Positions 51,827 through 62,496 of a stretch of DNA of 64,000 nucleotides are shown here, one piece after another. This stretch comes from Solen grandis (taxonomy: Eukaryota > Mollusca > Bivalvia > Adapedonta > Solenidae), in assembly GCA_021229015.1 (NCBI GenBank), contig CM037782.1, forward strand, positions 43,491,224 through 43,555,223. Direction: 5' to 3'. Positions within the stretch are counted from its first letter, which is position 1, and each line of letters starts with the position of its first letter. A program made the position numbers and the translations under genes. Below the pieces are notes generated by a model. That model saw nothing but the letters and a program-made list of their open reading frames with translations, was not told the DNA's origin and did not search any database.

Positions 51827-52984
51827 AAGGTGACGCATATAGTTGCCGCTTCGTCCGTCCGTCCGTTCGTCCGTCACACTTTCCTTGTCCGGACTATTTC
51901 TCAGGAACTAACGGCTTGAATTCAACGAAACTTTATGGGAAGCTTTATTACCAAGAGGAGATGCGCATATCGTCAGCATGACCCGATTCCTAAATTTTTC
52001 AAAGAGTTATGGCTCATTGACTTTTCGGCCTATAGTTCATATTGCATGATTTCGGGCTATTTCTTAGGAACTAATGGCTTGAATTCAACGAAACTTTATG
52101 GGAAGCTTTATTACCAAGAGGAGATGCACATATCGTCAGCATGACCCAATTCCTAAATTTTTCACAGAGTTATGGCCCATTGACTTTTTGGCCTATAGTT
52201 CATATTGCATGATTCTTGTCCGGGCTATTTCTCAGGAACTAATGGCTTGAATTCAACGAAACTTTATGGGAAGCTTTATCACCAAGAGTAGATACGCATA
52301 TCGTCGGCGTGACCTGGTTCCTCAATTTTTCACAGAGTTATGGCCCATTGACTTTTCGGCTTATAGTACATATTGCATGATTCTTGTCCGGGCTATTTCT
52401 CAGGAACTAATGGCTTGAATTCAATGAAACTTTATGGGAAGCTTTATCACCAAGAGTAGATACGCATATCGTCGACGTGACCTGGTTCCTCAATTTTTAA
52501 GAGAGTTATGGCCCCTACTACCATGTTGTTGACTAATATTCATGTCATTTGCCTAATTTAACAGGAGATATCATTTAAACAAAACCCCACAAAATTCAAT
52601 ATGCTAGTAATGTCAATCATAATCATGTCAGCTAATTGTTGTTTAGGCCATTATACACTATTTCAAATATCCAGTCATATGTCAAGAGTGTTGGTTAACC
52701 TCTTTGATATGAGCACACATTGAAATGTATGACTTAATTTTTAGTAGTATAAAAACTTTAAAAAAATCAATGAAAGATCTGACGAGTAACACGTATTATC
52801 ATATTAAATAGTAAACTGTCACTAAGTCTCCAAATTAGAGTTGGTAAAACATCTCATCTGATGAGGAGAATAGATATGATTTAGGAATGGGGATTTCAAC
52901 ATATCCTCCCACCCATTGACCAAGGCCTTATTTGTAACAATGACTTTCTTCGGGGAGCATCTGTCAGTTCTACTGACTTTCTTG
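51827..52984 (+). mobile_element. Hairpin-ended tandem-core element, family C copy 2
   Basis: Same 5' hairpin as copy 1 (ATGCTCACCTAAGGTGACGC then AT), only four core units, and a tail (52501-52984) almost identical to 49021-49504 of copy 1. Near-identity of the tails with different core numbers implies recent activity plus core expansion or contraction. Frames such as 51935-52144 are core-unit artefacts. Confidence 0.88.
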
Positions 52985-53546
52985 TTGTACTTATCTATGA
53001 CTATCAGCCCTGCCTTTGTTCAAGATGTGATTACTCTGTCATGGATTTTGACAAATTTAAGACCCTTTTCCACTGAACCCTTGAAAGTGTTGCTTAGAAA
53101 CTTTGAATGCTTGTTTATGACCTCTTCCTTCCACATGTAAGGAAGAGTACATACTTGCTCACTTTTTCACGAACCCTTTCAGTTTGGAATACATGCTTAT
53201 GTCCCGTGTTTACTTTTTGATAAGACAGTAATTCTTATTTTGCCTTTTATTGCAATATTTTTCTTTATTGACAAGCATTAGAATAGTTGAGCGTGCTGTC
53301 TTACGGACAGCACTTGTTTCTATATAGACTGAGAAGGAAAATTAAAACCAGCGGAGATAATTTTCTTAAACTGATTGCATGATTATAGAGATTCACACTA
53401 GAGATAAATTTACAGGGTGTCCATTCTACTTTTTGAGTTATCTGCCCCTGAAAGTGATTTTTTTGCTCTTTTATGTCGTTTTCAAGTACATGACTAAAAT
53501 GACATAAATTATTACCTTGTAATGAGTAACAGTGAATACTGTATGA

Positions 53547-53767
53547 TTAACCCTTTCCCTCATAGAGGAAACCATGAAAAGACCTATGCGAACAGCATGA
53601 AACCAGATCAGCGTCAGGTTTTATGCTGTTCGCTGCTCCTCAGTGGTCTGCAAATGAGGATTTTGTAATTAAATTTGGTAAGGTTTAACTGTGGTTTTCT
53701 GCAGATCAGGCTTTATGTGGTTCCTACTGAGTGCGTCAAAATGAGTCTACATGAGGGAAAGGGTTAA
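53547..53767 (+). mobile_element. TTAA-flanked MITE family 1, copy 5
   Basis: TTAACCCTTTCCCTCATAGA at the left, CATGAGGGAAAGGGTTAA at the right. The central hairpin is partly deleted (AGATCAGCGTCAGG remains). Confidence 0.85.
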
Positions 53768-54214
53768 GACAAAATATGTTTTGGTATATGACATGGTAGT
53801 GTATGAGTAAGGCCCTGTAGAAATTGCGGCCTTGTCAAACCAATGGACCAAATTAAATTTTCTGTGATACTTGAACATTTTCCAGAATGTCTGCACCTGT
53901 CTAGCTTACAATTCCACAAGACAAAATTTAAAAACCTATTTCTGGAAAGTGACTCTAATTCATATTAAAGGCATTAAGTATGAAGTTACTTTCCGGATGC
54001 AATTTATAACACATAACAAAGACGTTATTTTACTAATCAAATGTATTAGATGTCAACAGTGTGATAAAAAAGAAGTTATTTGCAAAATCTTCTGTAATAT
54101 GAAACTACATTAATCAAATAACAACCACCAAATACATGCCTGTCAAGATACTTGTTTTGCAAGTGTTAAGACATCATCATACACCTTATATGGCAACATT
54201 GAATATTTCATTTC

Positions 54215-54455
54215 TTAACCCTTTCCCTCATATAGACTCATTTTGATGCACTCAATAGGTACCACATAAAGCCTGATCTGCAGAAAACCACAGTTAAACC
54301 TTACCAAATTTAATTACAAAATCCTCATTTCCAGACCACTGAGGAGCAGAAAACAGCATAAACCTGATCAGCCTGCGAGTTACTCGCAGGCTGATCTGGT
54401 TTTATGCTGTTCGCATAGTTCTTTTCATGGTTTCCTCTATGAGGGAAAGGGTTAA
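54215..54455 (-). mobile_element. TTAA-flanked MITE family 1, copy 6
   Basis: Reverse orientation to copy 5, 447 bases away. TTAA at both ends; central inverted pair AGCCTGCGAGTTACTCGCAG and GCTGATCTGG is perfect, making one long palindrome. Confidence 0.87.
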
Positions 54456-54540
54456 GTTGAAAGTCAATTGAACTCATTCCTCAAGCTTCTCTAGTTGAAC
54501 AGCAAGCACAATGGAGATCATAAAAACCAGTGGCATTTTT

Positions 54541-54834
54541 ATCTCGTCTGTTTTTCAAAGAAAAAAAGTGGCGGTATTGTCATCACTCCCGTGTCGTCAT
54601 CAATGTCATTGGCGTCATCATGTCATGAAAAAACTTTACCCTTGGCCATCCCAAACTTCTAAACTATTACAGATTCTGTCATCAAACTTCATATACTTGT
54701 TCACTATCACAAGAGCTACATTTGTATCAAGGGCCATAACTTTTAGGCCCATTTTGACTTTATTTATTTCTCCGATATAAAAAAAAAAATCCTATTAAAC
54801 AGACAAGTGTTGGCATCCGTGTGGAGTGCTCTTG
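54541..54834 (+). mobile_element. Hairpin-ended element, family I copy 1
   Basis: After TTTTT it starts ATCTCGTCTGTTTTTCAAAG; the body has TCATCACTCCCGTGTCGTCA; it ends GGCATCCGTGTGGAGTGCTC then TTG and TTT. Copy 2 at 59006-59143 shares the start and the GGCATCCG...CTTGTTTT ending. Confidence 0.65.
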
Positions 54835-54972
54835 TTTAAAACTTCGGTGGTCAAGTTCTATACACTGAAAGTGTATTGATTACATTTAAATGTTTTGACA
54901 AAAGATGCAGATAAACTCATTGTGTTTTTCCTCAGTATTTACTTGTCAATATGTTGTTTGTAAAATAAAATG

Positions 54973-55170
54973 TTAAATTCCCTCATGAATACTCTTGTAA
55001 AAATTTAAGACTTAATAAATATTGAATCATTGAACTTTAAATGGTATTTTCTTTGCTGTGCAGACTTGTGTAGACTTGTATTAGCAAACAGAGGAGACCC
55101 TGATCACTGATTTGAGTCTATTCTGTTTGCGAATGCATCAAAATTGGTCTATATGAGGTATAGAGGTTTA
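54973..55170 (+). mobile_element. MITE family 3 copy
   Basis: TTAAATTCCCTCATGAATAC at the left, GGTCTATATGAGGTATAGAG then GTTTA at the right, with CAAACAGAGGAGACCCTGAT in the centre. Degenerate TTAA at the right end. Confidence 0.6.
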
Positions 55171-55839
55171 AAAAGCCCATCCCTTCTCACTAATACTCTC
55201 CACCTTCTTTATTTTTACTGGACATGTTTTTATCCTATAATTCTATCAAATATGTGAAACAGCATCAGTCTAGAAATACCAAAGTGTGTTATATGTGCAT
55301 TTGTAGTAAAAGTATTTACACTATAGACATTTGCACAGTTGGTTTTTTTTTTTGTCAAAAAAAAGGTCATGTTTTGATATAGGGCAGAGCATAATTTTCA
55401 CATGGTAAAAGTTAGCAATTTTTCTAGTTCATTTTCACAGTCAGCAAAAGGTCATGTCATAAAATTGTGAGTAGCTTTAAATAAGCATGTGTGTTACAAT
55501 TTAATCATTATTGAATAAGTGTTAAAATATGTACACTTTACAAAAATAATAAGTCAAATGGGATGTTGATAATATCAAAAGTGTCTAATATTGATCATAC
55601 TTATATCTGAACAGTTTATTTCATGAATATTTAGGTGTAACCTTTAGACTTGATGATTAAAAACTTACTTAACTTTAAATCGTATTTGAAATAATGGAAC
55701 ATTCTTTGCCATGCAGATTTTGTAGATATAATCTTTATAGAAAAAAAAATCAAAATTTTTCTCTGAAACTAATTGTCAGAATTTTTTTCTCATGAATGGT
55801 ATCCCTATGACCGCCTATCAAAATTGTTAATTCATTGCT

Positions 55840-55975
55840 GATCCTTTAAAAGTCGGAGTGCGCTCCTTTAAAAGTCAGAGTGTGCTCCTTTAAAAGTCGG
55901 AGTGCGCTCCTTTAAAAGTCAGAGTGCGCTTCTTTAAAAGTCGGAGTGCGCTCCTTTAAATGTCGGAGTGCACTG
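55840..55975 (+). repeat. 22-bp tandem repeat
   Basis: About six copies of a 22-base unit (TCCTTTAAAAGTCGGAGTGC then GC) in which GTCGGAGTGC alternates with GTCAGAGTGY. TTTAAA and GGAGTGCGCTCC are both palindromic within the unit. Confidence 0.88.
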
Positions 55976-56368
55976 ACTGTCCAAAGCATTGAAAAAGCTA
56001 TAATACTAATCCCAGTGTTAACATAATAGAGGCAAAGGTCGTTTGGTGCCAAAAACTCTACACATTTTCCAGCAGCTCTAGTAGTAGTTAGTCAGCTGAT
56101 CTCACTCTTTGTTTCATGATCACCTGTCAGCAGTCTCCCAGTGCCTTGAGCACTTTGATTTGTTTCATAATGAAGCAGAGTGAGATTCCATTAATAAAAT
56201 GCATACCTAAGGAAGTCATGACCTAACAGTTGTATTGAATTGATACGCTACTGAGTGCAGAGTAATACAGTGCAGTGAAAATAGTTATGGTAAGTATGCA
56301 AATCAAAGATGCCTGCATTTCTTTGTTGCTATGTAACAGCTCTAGTAGTTTGATGTTTCTATGTCAGT

Positions 56369-56493
56369 GTTGTTTGGACTAATCCTTCATAGAACACTCC
56401 AAAATGTATACCTGGGGAAAGAATTAACCTTATGTTTTACGTTTCTCCGAGTATACACTTTGTAGTGTTTTATGAAAGATTAGTCCAAACAAC
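56369..56493. mobile_element. Short MITE with GTTGTTTGGACTAATC ends
   Basis: Left GTTGTTTGGACTAATCCTTC then ATAGAACACT; right mirror AGTGTTTTATGAAAGATTAG then TCCAAACAAC. AGT flanks both sides as a possible three-base duplication. Inner blocks TGTATACC and GTATACAC continue the pairing. Confidence 0.75.
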
Positions 56494-56945
56494 AGTTTAC
56501 TATAATGTCTTATTTCACAAAAAAAGATGAAAAAAGATGACCCAATTTATTGCATTATACAAACACTTTTTGTAAAGAAAAATTTACAGGAAACCTAACT
56601 ACTTTATATCTGTGAATTTATGAAGAATTTTTTCGTTCGAAGTTTAGTGAAATGGGCCCCAGAGCAATATAAAGCTCCACTGCAAGCATTTGAATGTGTT
56701 CTCTATGATGTTGCAGGTGTTAAAGAATTGATGACTACCCAAAAGGCCTCGTTAGTTTTTCTTAATAGTTGAATAATGTTGATTAGAATCCTTCTGGCTA
56801 CAAGGGATCTTTCCCACCCCCAATATATATTTTTATGATACACTCCCCATTATCACTTACATACATGCATACAAATACATACAAAGTGAGAAAAGGTCTA
56901 TAACCTGGTAAAGGCTCATCTATTTTAAGTTTTTTAAGAATTATA

Positions 56946-57146
56946 GATTTTTCCCTGTGGCCAAGTGGTTAGAGCATCTACCTTGGGAGCGGGCAGTCAT
57001 GAGTTCGATCCCTGGCCGCGACATACCAAAGTTGTAAAAAATGGTTCTGCTTGGCACTCAGCATATAAGGGTAGTTGTTAGGACTGGTTGGCCCAGTGTA
57101 AGGATGAATGGCTGAAATACTGTCTGCGGGACATTAAACCCAACAA
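56946..57146 (+). repeat. tRNA-derived SINE copy
   Basis: Box A (TGTGGCCAAGTGGTTAGAGC), box B (TGAGTTCGATCCCTGG), body with GCTTGGCACTCAGCATATAA and tail GGGACATTAAACCCAACAAT. Internally shortened relative to 2050-2372. Confidence 0.78.
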
Positions 57147-57167
57147 TACACAAACAAACTACATTCT

Positions 57168-57410
57168 ACATACCAAAGTCGTAAAAAATAGTACTGGTAT
57201 AGCTCCCTTGCCTGGCGCTCAGCATAAAAGTAGTTCCAGGACTGGCTGGCCCGGTGTCAGGATAATGTGACTGGGTGTGGTATCATGTCACATGTCTACG
57301 GTGTGATACTGCAGTGTGGCAGCACAATATCTGTCTCAAGTAGACATCCTCTCCAAATGACTGAAATACTGTCGGTGGGACGTTAAACCCAACAAACAAA
57401 CAAACAAGAG
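57168..57410 (+). repeat. tRNA-derived SINE body, second copy in tandem
   Basis: Starts inside the body (CATACCAAAGTCGTAAAAAA), carries GGACTGGCTGGCCCGGTGTC and CTGCAGTGTGGCAGCACAAT, and ends GGGACGTTAAACCCAACAAA plus an A-rich tail. It lacks the tRNA head and follows the previous SINE by about 20 bases. Confidence 0.78.
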
Positions 57411-59005
57411 TTATAACGCCTTTTTCTCAGGAAATTTGGCTCTATGTTTATCATTTAAGAATCACTCATAGGAAGTACACAAGAAAAAGTATATGATTTT
57501 TAAGAAGATAAATAATAAGGTCAGTTCCTATAGCCGTCAATTAGCCAAGTCTTCTTCACAGGAACCATTCTTACAATTTTGCAATAGAAGTGTTGTGGAG
57601 ACCATAATAATGATAGATCTAAAGTGGTATAGCTGTAATTTCATAAAAACCAACCATTGCACTGGTAAACATAAAAAGAAAATAATGATTGCTGTATTTC
57701 AGGTCGACATTTAGTGTTGTCCTACATATTCTGAATATTGAATATTTTGGAGTGCTTTCAAAATGCTGATTAACTCTTTTCAAATGCCATGTTTGATAAA
57801 AATGTATCCATTAAAAGTGCAAAGCCCCTTGGGCAGCGTGAATGGAGCTATATGGTAAATATTAGCAATTATTGTCAGTGCCTTCTTTTAAAATCATTGA
57901 ATTATATCATTTATTAACTTCTGGATAATGGTTTTGGTTAATTGTGAACATGACTCTATATGAGCAATATGACAGCTGGTTGATATAAGATCAAGGACAG
58001 CTTTACCAAGAATGACATACACCCAAACAATTCAATATGCCTCAGTGATTTCCGTATCATGATGTTGAATGCAAGAATGTAGCCATTGTTCACGGCCAAA
58101 AAGAAATATACCTATATGTATATGGAGCCTCCTGGTGGTAGATAATAAAAAAAAAGAAGGTGTAACTCGTAGGCTAGAAAGAGAATAAAAGATTCTTGAT
58201 AACAAAATCAAGCTGAATGAGCTACAGTATCAAATAAGATTCCTGTGTCTACAAATGAATTCAGTGTTAAACATGGCAGTAAAATTGGCATCTGCGCAAA
58301 AACAGTGGACAACAATATACTGGGGCAAATTCTGGCTGTGTTTAGGGATGCAGATTATGTCATTTTTTGGCTCCTTTCACATGGGAAGAAGGTTTGAGGA
58401 AGTGATGTTCTTCAAATGGCTTGTAAATGTGTATGTGTATTTATTGTGTGTTTTATAGGTACAGTCATGTGTTTTATAAAAACTTGCTGCTTTTAGCATA
58501 TTTCTATATTTGTGGAGTACTTCATGGCAGTTTCCTTGCCAACACCCTATAGGATGTCTTGCACATTTCTAATAAAAGCTGCATATTATGTAATTGTTTG
58601 TATGATAGCGTAGCAGAATATCTTGCCTAGAGGGGCAATAAACAGTGCTTTCCTGCAGAAATTGTTCTGAACCCACAGGCAGCATGGCATGGTTTTAATG
58701 TGCAAGTACTATTTTTATATTGTCTTTTGCTTTTGTATTTATGGTGCATTTAGTATATGCAAGTAATTTTGGTGCTGGGGGTTTATGCTGAAAGCCACAC
58801 TTTGTTTCATAGGTTAACCTCTAATAAAACTCAGCTGATATGGTTGGTAAAGGAGCAAGCAGCATCAGGAAAAAAAATTAAAAAAAAATTTTTTTATAGA
58901 ATATTTTTGCTCTAGTATTGCCTTCATAACTGGTGAATAAAAGTGTTGTTAAAGAATATAATATTTCGAAACATTTAGGAGTTGTAAAATTTACCATATA
59001 TTTTT

Positions 59006-59143
59006 AGCTTGTCTGTTTCAAAGAAAAAGTAGAGCTACTTATTATGATCGCTGGGTCGTCATGGTTGTCATGTAAAAACTTTAACGTAGCCCATTACTCA
59101 AACACTTTTAACAGATGCACATCGGCATCCGCAAGTGCACTTG
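59006..59143 (+). mobile_element. Hairpin-ended element, family I copy 2 (short)
   Basis: After TTTTT: AGCTTGTCTGTTTCAAAGAA with AGTAGAGCTA as hairpin partner; ends GGCATCCGCAAGTGCACTTG then TTTT. Confidence 0.68.
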
Positions 59144-59647
59144 TTTTACTCCCACCATGCATGGGCAGGGATTAGCCAAATACAGCCTACAGCCCCATCC
59201 CCCACAAGTACAACAAGCAAGAACAACAACAATACTAGTTTACAACTTATACTAAAAAAAATACTGTGTTGGATCAGTACTTTGAAAGGATCTTGCCCCA
59301 ATTGGGTTCAAACCCGCAACGTACTTCAGATTTCACAGCCCCGTATGCTACCACATAGCACACATATTTGTTTTAGGATATGAAAACCTCTAATAGACTC
59401 TTTAACATGAACAAGATGGATAAAATAATAACATGTTTGCAATATTGGTCCTTACCTCATGAATATTCATCTGTGAATGTTAATTTACTTTACTTAAGAA
59501 CTAATGGTATATGAAAAAATAGATTTTTTTTTGGAAATTTTCTGAAAAGGAGCTGTCTGCGCTGGGTCTTTTCTGTTTTTGATCAGTATGTGTCTACTTA
59601 AGGTATCTAGGGTTAATTTTCAAATTTTCCGTAAACTTTTATTTCAG

Positions 59648-59871
59648 GTCTCGTCGTCTCGTGCTAAAAAACTATGTATGTCGCCTGAAATCAAAACCAG
59701 CCAGGATAGTCGTAGTATGGAAATGTCTGTGAGCTCTTCAGGGACAGACGTCAAGCCCAAACCCCAGTTACTGACCACAGTTGCTGGTTTGATCACTCTG
59801 CCACCTCAGCAAGTGACGCCCTTAACAACACAGGGTACTCTTGCCACAGTGACAAACACACCAGCAAGCAA
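59648..59871 (+). CDS. Isolated coding exon, Ser/Thr/Pro-rich, unidentified
   Basis: Acceptor TTTATTTCAG, donor AGCAA|GTAAGT, 224 nt; only one frame is open. It reads VSSSRAKKLCMSPEIKTSQD, then SRSMEMSVSSSGTDVKPKPQ, then LLTTVAGLITLPPQQVTPLT and TQGTLATVTNTPAS. The composition (Ser, Thr, Pro, Gln, Val) is typical of disordered parts of transcription or chromatin regulators. The entry phase (0) does not match the exit phase of the exon at 46880, so at least one exon lies between or they are separate genes. Exon status well supported; function unknown. Confidence 0.75.
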
Positions 59872-62019
59872 GTAAGTGGTTTTGTTGACTGGAATGAGAA
59901 TGAGAAAAAAAAAGTTACATGTAATAGAACATTATTATTAAAGAGCAGGGCAGTGAAATTCAGATTTCCAAAGTATATGGAAATGGAGAAAAGGAAGAGA
60001 TATGGAATTAAGATTGCAGAAGGAAAGAGAAAGAGAGAGAGAGAAGGAGGGAGAGAGAGAGAGAGAGGGGGAAGAGTGATGTTGGTGGTGACTGTAGGCT
60101 ACAGCTGCCACAACTGTAATGAATACTGATCAGTCACAGCTGTGTGATATCAATACTTCACACAATACCAGTACTTGTACACTGATAAACATCTTGAACT
60201 CCAGCCTGCTGGACACACAGTGGACTTGTAGGACAAGTTTTTCATCAGCAATTTGATATCCACTCGTATTATAAAGTGGGAAACATGTAGGTATTTTTGT
60301 TACAGCTAGTCTTCTTTGTCATTTAGACATTGAGCTTTGTGCAAGTTTGTGCAAACCTCATTGGTCAATGATTCAGGAAATGTAAGATGTTTTTTAATTG
60401 TGCATAAATCTTTGTACAATCTTGTTAGTCATTACGTGGAAGAATTTTGTTAAAAAAGAAATCTGGTTTCATTAATAGAAAGTTAACCCATCATATGATG
60501 CTATTTTACATGGAGAACTGAAGAAATATTAATATTTTTAATATGTTTTTTGTTTGTTTACCTGACAGTTTCATACTGTTAATATTTAGGTAAACTTTTT
60601 GAAGACAAAACAGAGGAGCTATTGCCATGACTCTCTTGTCGGCCGGCTTTGGTTAAGTTTTTCATTCATGTTTATTTTTCTATAGTTGTTGAACATGGAA
60701 TACTTGCGACTATCAAAAGAGGAACCCTTTATCGAATTGTTTGTTCTTTGTCAAGGTCACTACAGATAGTAACAGCTAACAATATACTATCAAGCATTGA
60801 GAAAAGTGGAGAATGCTGTGTTGAGACTGCTCTCTTTTATGTAAGGGGGCACTGTTTAAATTACACACATTGATCACAGTCTGTCAAGTCCACTAAAAAG
60901 TACAAACTTTCAGAAACATCTAATGGTAGGTTGGGTTTGTATTGGGTTAGATATCAAGGTCAAGGGTTCTGTTACTTAAAATAGACAATGATTCATTAGC
61001 CATATGGGAGATTGTGGTTTGAAATATAACAAAGTGGGCTGAGGGTATTAATCACATTCTGTGATAACTCTAGTTGCTCCATGTTATCCACATATATTCC
61101 AAAGACCTATAATAACAAGGATTGTCAATCAGTCTAAATCTCAAATGCATGCAACATAATATCAAATTCTTGCAAAGCCATGTTTTAAAATATCTGCTGT
61201 TGAAGTTATGTGACAGTAAATTTATCTTTATAATGTAGCAATACATTGCAATCAAAATGATACCTTATTTATTAAAATCAGTCAAGAAATTTAAAAATAG
61301 TTGAACATGATAGAAAAGTCCCTGTATGAAATGATATACATGAATTTTATTGATTTTCTGTTGCACTGGTTGAATTTAAATCATAAAACTGAAAAGAATT
61401 GTAAAATATATCAAATTGAAAGTATTTTTTTGTTAAAAGAAATTAATATAATTATATAATATGGCTAGATTTTCCTTCCATACTGTTTTTAAAGTTGGCA
61501 AAATTTGCATGCAAAACAATGTTTTCCACTGGTAATATTTCTGTTTCATAGTTCTTGGAAAGGTAATGGATAAGGTCGTGTTCAAGGATGCTGTTACTTA
61601 AAATAGAAAGCTATTTGTTGTATGGGAGTTTGTGAGGCAAGGCAGAACGAAGCATAAAAAAAAATCCAACAAAAGTCTATCACTGTAAACATAACCAGAC
61701 AGAGATTGTCTTCCATGATGATTTAGTTTTACACAGGCATCTAAAGAGCCAGAATGTTTGACCTTGACCCACAAACATGCTCTTTATTTGTTACATTTTA
61801 CATTTGTGGAGAAAATCAAATTTTCTGATCAGTACAAAATGTGCCCTTGGATCATTTGATGTGAAATTCAAATTGTTTATGCAGCCACATGCAAGTGAAG
61901 TTACAAGATGTGATTGGGAAATATTTATTTAATTCAGTTTACATTCTGTGTTCACTTAATAAAATTTGGGTCAAAAATAGCATGAACTTGACAGTTAGTA
62001 GAGTATACATTGGAACCTG

Positions 62020-62188
62020 TTAACCCTTACAATGCTGTGGGCACTTGTGACTTGCTGTCTTTGCTACCAGTGCAGACCAGGTGCCGACTGTTCGCTATTC
62101 AGTCAAGCACCCCAAGAGCAAGTAATGGTCCAAAATGAAGAAAGCATTAGTTAAGTCCAATTAAGAAATTAAACTTGGTAAGGGTTAA
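62020..62188 (+). mobile_element. TTAA-flanked MITE family 2 copy
   Basis: TTAACCCTTACAATGCTGTG at the left and TTGGTAAGGGTTAA at the right. The internal hairpin of the family is largely deleted. Matches the elements at about 6360 and 18615-18825. Confidence 0.75.
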
Positions 62189-62275
62189 TATATAGTTTCC
62201 AATATATTTCAGACACCTAGTTAAACCTGTAAAATTACTGCAGAAGTATTATTTTAGATAAAATTGTCACTGTTA

Positions 62276-62496
62276 CTAATACCAGCATAACTCCTTGCTC
62301 AACGCTCAGCATACAAGGGTGTAACTTCCAGGACTGGTTGTCCTGGTGTCAGGATAATGTGACTGGATGTGGTATCATGCCACATGTCTACGGCATGATA
62401 CTGCAGCGTTGACAGCACTATATCTGTCTCATGAAGACCAAAGTCCCCAATGACTGAAATACTGTTGGTGGGACGTTAAACCAAAACAACCAAACA
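62276..62496 (+). repeat. tRNA-derived SINE, body fragment
   Basis: GCTCAACGCTCAGCATACAA, GGACTGGTTGTCCTGGTGTC, GGCATGATACTGCAGCGTTG and tail GGGACGTTAAACC match the 2050-2372 family; no tRNA head. Confidence 0.75.

Larger units (their letters stand above)
50809..53316 (+). mobile_element. Hairpin-ended element, family E, with two nested elements
   Basis: 5' hairpin AGCTCGACTTTCGAAGAATA with GGATGAGCTATT; 3' hairpin GTGCTGTCTTACGGACAGCA then CTTG and TTT. Body units contain TTACGCAATGGATGTCCCTT and AAACTTTACACATGT. Family D copy 2 (51261-51387) and family C copy 2 (51827-52984) lie inside. The pairing of these two ends as one element is inferred from their recurrence in bivalve repeats as I recall them. 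Confidence 0.65.
55171..59647. other. Region without recognised exons between the two unidentified exons
   Basis: If the exons at 46880 and 59648 belong to one gene, this is intron. It holds the repeats listed separately (55840-55975, 56369-56493, 56946-57410, 59006-59143, 59262-59365). The open frame at 58255-58458 lacks splice sites and family features and was not accepted. Confidence 0.45.

Noticed and set aside
51935..52144. 69-codon frame with EEMHISSA end
   Set aside because: It follows the family C core unit and occurs in other units only in part.
57493..57714. 73-codon frame after the tandem SINEs
   Set aside because: No splice sites in phase, no family motif, low-complexity Lys/Ile content.
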